Source: Pelagibacterium flavum (GTDB lineage Bacteria; Pseudomonadota; Alphaproteobacteria; Rhizobiales; Devosiaceae). Taken from it: 64,000 nucleotides of DNA. The stretch's first letter is position 1. The number at the start of each line of letters is the position of its first letter. The translations under genes were made by a program, and so were the position numbers. Shown one piece after another: positions 62,150 through 64,000 of this stretch. The notes below the pieces were generated by a model. That model worked only from the letters and a program-made list of their open reading frames with translations. It did not search any database and was not told the DNA's origin. The DNA is taken from positions 2,969,001 through 3,033,000 of the forward strand of contig NZ_CP107716.1 in assembly GCF_025854335.1 (NCBI RefSeq), read 5' to 3'.

Positions 62150-63154
62150 TTACAGGAAAGCCCCGGCCTCGACCAGCATCTGACGCAGCACGGGGCTGAC
62201 TTCGCCTGTCGGCCGGTAATTGTTGAAAATCTGGAACTGGCGAATGGCGCGCGCCGTCGCCTCGTCGGCAACACCATTGACCGGCCCTTGCAGGAAGCCA
62301 AGACGGCTCAGGCCGCGCTGAATATCGCTGACCAGATCGCCATTAAGAACGGCTGGAACGCTGGGCTCGGCCGTTGCCTCGGGCGCCTGGGGATCGGCGA
62401 CGGGTACATCGGGCGAAATATCGGCGACCGTCTGGCGCTCGACGCTATTGGCCGGCGTCGGGGCCGTTTCCTGCATCTGGGCGAGAAGCGGGGCGATATC
62501 GTCGGTTTGCGGGGCCGCGGCAACCGGGGCCGGTTGCGGCGCCTGAGAGGTTTGCAAGGGAGCTTCCCTTACGGCCTTGATCACCTGAGGCGTTGCGGCG
62601 CCGGTGCGCGGGAGATTGAAGCGTGCCTCGAAATCGCGAATGGCGTCAGCAGTCCGGGGGCCGTAATAGCCATCGACAGTGCCATCGAAAATACCCATCG
62701 CCTTGAGCTTTTCCTGCAGGTCGGCAATGTCCTGGTTGCCAATGGCCGGGGGTGCGGACTCTTGCGCGGCCGGGGCGGGCGCTTCTGCCTGCTGGCTCGT
62801 GGCGGGCGCTGACACAGGTGCGACGGGTTCAGCAACGGGCCGCTGCGGGATCTCGGCGGGCTCGACCACGACCGGCTCGATCGACACAGGTTGCGCGGCA
62901 CCTGCCGATCCTGACGTAAACAGCGGCGCGGGGTGGCGCGTGTCTTGCAGAAACAGCGCGTTGGTGGCCGCCATCAGGGTCAGACCGGAGATCAGCACAA
63001 GGCCGGTCGACGCCATGGGCGAACGGGCAAAACGCGTAGCGCCCCACGAAAGGGCGTGACCGATCATGCTGGCGGCACCAGCGCCTAGAGCGAGGGGAAT
63101 CTGGGCAATGCCGGCGTTCATTGTGCTGCGCTTCTTTTTTCGTCTTCGAGCCAT
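62150..63154 (-). CDS. Membrane-anchored protein with two peptidoglycan-binding domains
   Basis: A 334-aa protein (ATG 63154; the alternative ATG 63121 overlaps the kinase stop as ATGA). A basic N-terminus and one helix (TGLVLISGLTLMAATNALFL) precede a Pro/Ala/Glu-rich linker. The two PG_binding_1 domains are at about 145-195 (LQEKLKAMGIFDGTVDGYYGPRT...) and 275-330 (IQRGLSRLGFLQGPVNG...). It should sit in the inner membrane and bind the wall. Co-transcribed with the kinase upstream. Confidence 0.85.
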   Translation of the reverse strand: MARRRKKKRSTMNAGIAQIPLALGAGAASMIGHALSWGATRFARSPMASTGLVLISGLTLMAATNALFLQDTRHPAPLFTSGSAGAAQPVSIEPVVVEPAEIPQRPVAEPVAPVSAPATSQQAEAPAPAAQESAPPAIGNQDIADLQEKLKAMGIFDGTVDGYYGPRTADAIRDFEARFNLPRTGAATPQVIKAVREAPLQTSQAPQPAPVAAAPQTDDIAPLLAQMQETAPTPANSVERQTVADISPDVPVADPQAPEATAEPSVPAVLNGDLVSDIQRGLSRLGFLQGPVNGVADEATARAIRQFQIFNNYRPTGEVSPVLRQMLVEAGAFL

Positions 63155-63999
63155 TTGTTTTCGTCGCTATCGCGCTTGGTCGCGTAAAGATGTTCGATGG
63201 TTGCCGAGCTTTTGCCTGCGCCCAGCGGGCCTTCGAGTGGCAGGAGCACGCTTATGGTGGTTCCCAGGCCCTGCTCGGACGCCACATCAAGCAGGCCCCC
63301 GTGCAGGCTGACCAGCCCCTTGACGATCGAGAGGCCCAGCCCGGTGCCCTCGTAGCGCCGTGAAAGGCTGTCCTGACCCTGCAAGAACGGCTCGCCGATC
63401 CGCTCGACCGTCTCGGGGGGCATGCCTATTCCCGAATCACTGACCGAGATGGCGAGCATTTTGCCCTGGCGGCGCATGGCCAGCGTGACTATGCCACCAT
63501 CATGACTGAATTTCACGGCGTTGGAGAGCAGATTTATCAAAATCTGCCGGCAGGCCCGCTCATCGCCCATGATCTGGGGCAATTTCTCGGGAACCGCGGC
63601 CTCGATGGTGACGGCACGATCGCGGGCCAGGGTTTCAACCATCTGCATGCACGGCTCGACCAGCGCCTGGGGCGCAAACAGTTCGGCGTGAACCTCGAAC
63701 TTGCCGGCCTCGATCTTGGACATATCGAGCAGCATGTTGACGACGTCGAGAAGGTGATGGCCGCTGCGGCTGATGTGGCCGGCATATTCGGCGTGGGTCG
63801 GAGACAGCGTGCCGCCGATCCCTTCGGCCATCATGTCGGAAAAGCCCACAATGGCGTTGAGCGGCGTGCGCAACTCATGGCCGATGGTGGCAAGGAAGCG
63901 CGATTTGGCTTCCGAGGCCTCTTCGGCCTGCTTGCGCGCCGCATCGACCTGACGCTCGGCGTCCTTGCGCGCGCTGACATCGCGAAGGACCGCCAACAC
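63118..63999 (-). CDS. PAS-linked sensor histidine kinase, DivJ/PleC-like (partial)
   Basis: The gene enters from the right edge; 293 residues are visible. It begins in the end of a PAS/PAC domain (LAVLRDVSARKDAERQ), then the H-box GHELRTPLNAIVGFSD, N-box NLLSNAVKFSHDGG, G1 DSGIGM, G2 GTGLGLSIVKGLV. The sequence style fits the cell-cycle kinases DivJ or PleC. Its sensor part lies outside the window. It overlaps the peptidoglycan-binding gene, which suggests coupling of cell-cycle signalling and envelope functions. Confidence 0.85.
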   Translation of the reverse strand: MLAVLRDVSARKDAERQVDAARKQAEEASEAKSRFLATIGHELRTPLNAIVGFSDMMAEGIGGTLSPTHAEYAGHISRSGHHLLDVVNMLLDMSKIEAGKFEVHAELFAPQALVEPCMQMVETLARDRAVTIEAAVPEKLPQIMGDERACRQILINLLSNAVKFSHDGGIVTLAMRRQGKMLAISVSDSGIGMPPETVERIGEPFLQGQDSLSRRYEGTGLGLSIVKGLVSLHGGLLDVASEQGLGTTISVLLPLEGPLGAGKSSATIEHLYATKRDSDENKWLEDEKRSAAQ

Positions 64000-64000
64000 G

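Noticed and set aside
1..64000. CRISPR arrays, rRNA and tRNA genes
   Set aside because: No regular direct repeats with unique spacers were seen, and no rRNA or tRNA signature was recognised in the spacers.

Overview
The window reads as a high-GC alphaproteobacterial chromosome, most likely Hyphomicrobiales (Rhizobiales) and possibly a Devosiaceae-type genome such as Devosia or Pelagibacterium. The clues are gene-transfer-agent (GTA) genes, a DmeR/DmeF cobalt-nickel pair, TTAA-N7-TTAA CtrA sites, a CsgH-like curli inhibitor, DUF1491, DUF2336 and DUF1214/DUF1254 proteins, and typical rhizobial palindromic repeats. The genus is an inference; no rRNA, tRNA or CRISPR array was seen.

Left part (1-25.7 kb). 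At the left edge, on the minus strand, a GTA small-terminase-like gene leads into a large-terminase reading frame that is fused in frame to the middle of the GTA TIM-barrel tail protein (gp15). Then come an M23-type protein, a membrane PQQ glucose dehydrogenase, a BacNav-type sodium channel, a PHO-box-controlled alkaline phosphatase, and a four-gene metal-type operon (DUF3299-like protein, MacB/LolD-like ATPase, FtsX-like permease, and a PCuAC-fold protein that has lost its copper ligands but gained His-rich ends). An HxlR regulator, TlpA-like thioredoxin, ilvA, dmeRF, a pseudo-alpha/beta hydrolase, a copper-delivery operon (DUF2946, YcnI-PCuAC, SCO1), a galactofuranose-type sugar ABC operon (ytfQ-ytfR-ytfT-yjfF) and two small genes follow. 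Eleven copies of one REP-like palindrome lie in the spacers here, and none was seen to the right.

Middle (25.9-42 kb). A serine-recombinase element (large recombinase with an excisionase-like tail, a 59-aa partner, and a Y4bD/DUF5372-like gene without a start codon) sits beside an orphan CtrA site. It is followed by a universal stress protein, an alanine:cation symporter, a GT14 glycosyltransferase, a VOC protein, a soluble PQQ sugar dehydrogenase fused to cytochrome c, an orphan TagO-like protein, a PreP-type M16 protease, a sorbosone dehydrogenase and ilvD. With ilvA, ilvD gives two branched-chain amino acid enzymes. Three PQQ-type sugar dehydrogenases are present, but no pqq genes.

Right part (42-64 kb). 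EamA transporter, ABC exporter, hemolysin III protein, GAF-GGDEF cyclase, lytic transglycosylase and AAC(3)-like acetyltransferase around a CtrA site, an ArsR/SRPBCC module, TrkH, a small curli-like locus without secretion genes, PBP1a, envelope DUF pairs, a DUF2336 protein, a peptidoglycan-binding protein and the end of a DivJ/PleC-like histidine kinase. Cell-envelope and cell-cycle functions dominate here.

The plus strand is C-rich in the left part and G-rich in the right part whichever way genes point. That is a skew switch of the kind found at a replication origin, although no oriC-like site was recognised.
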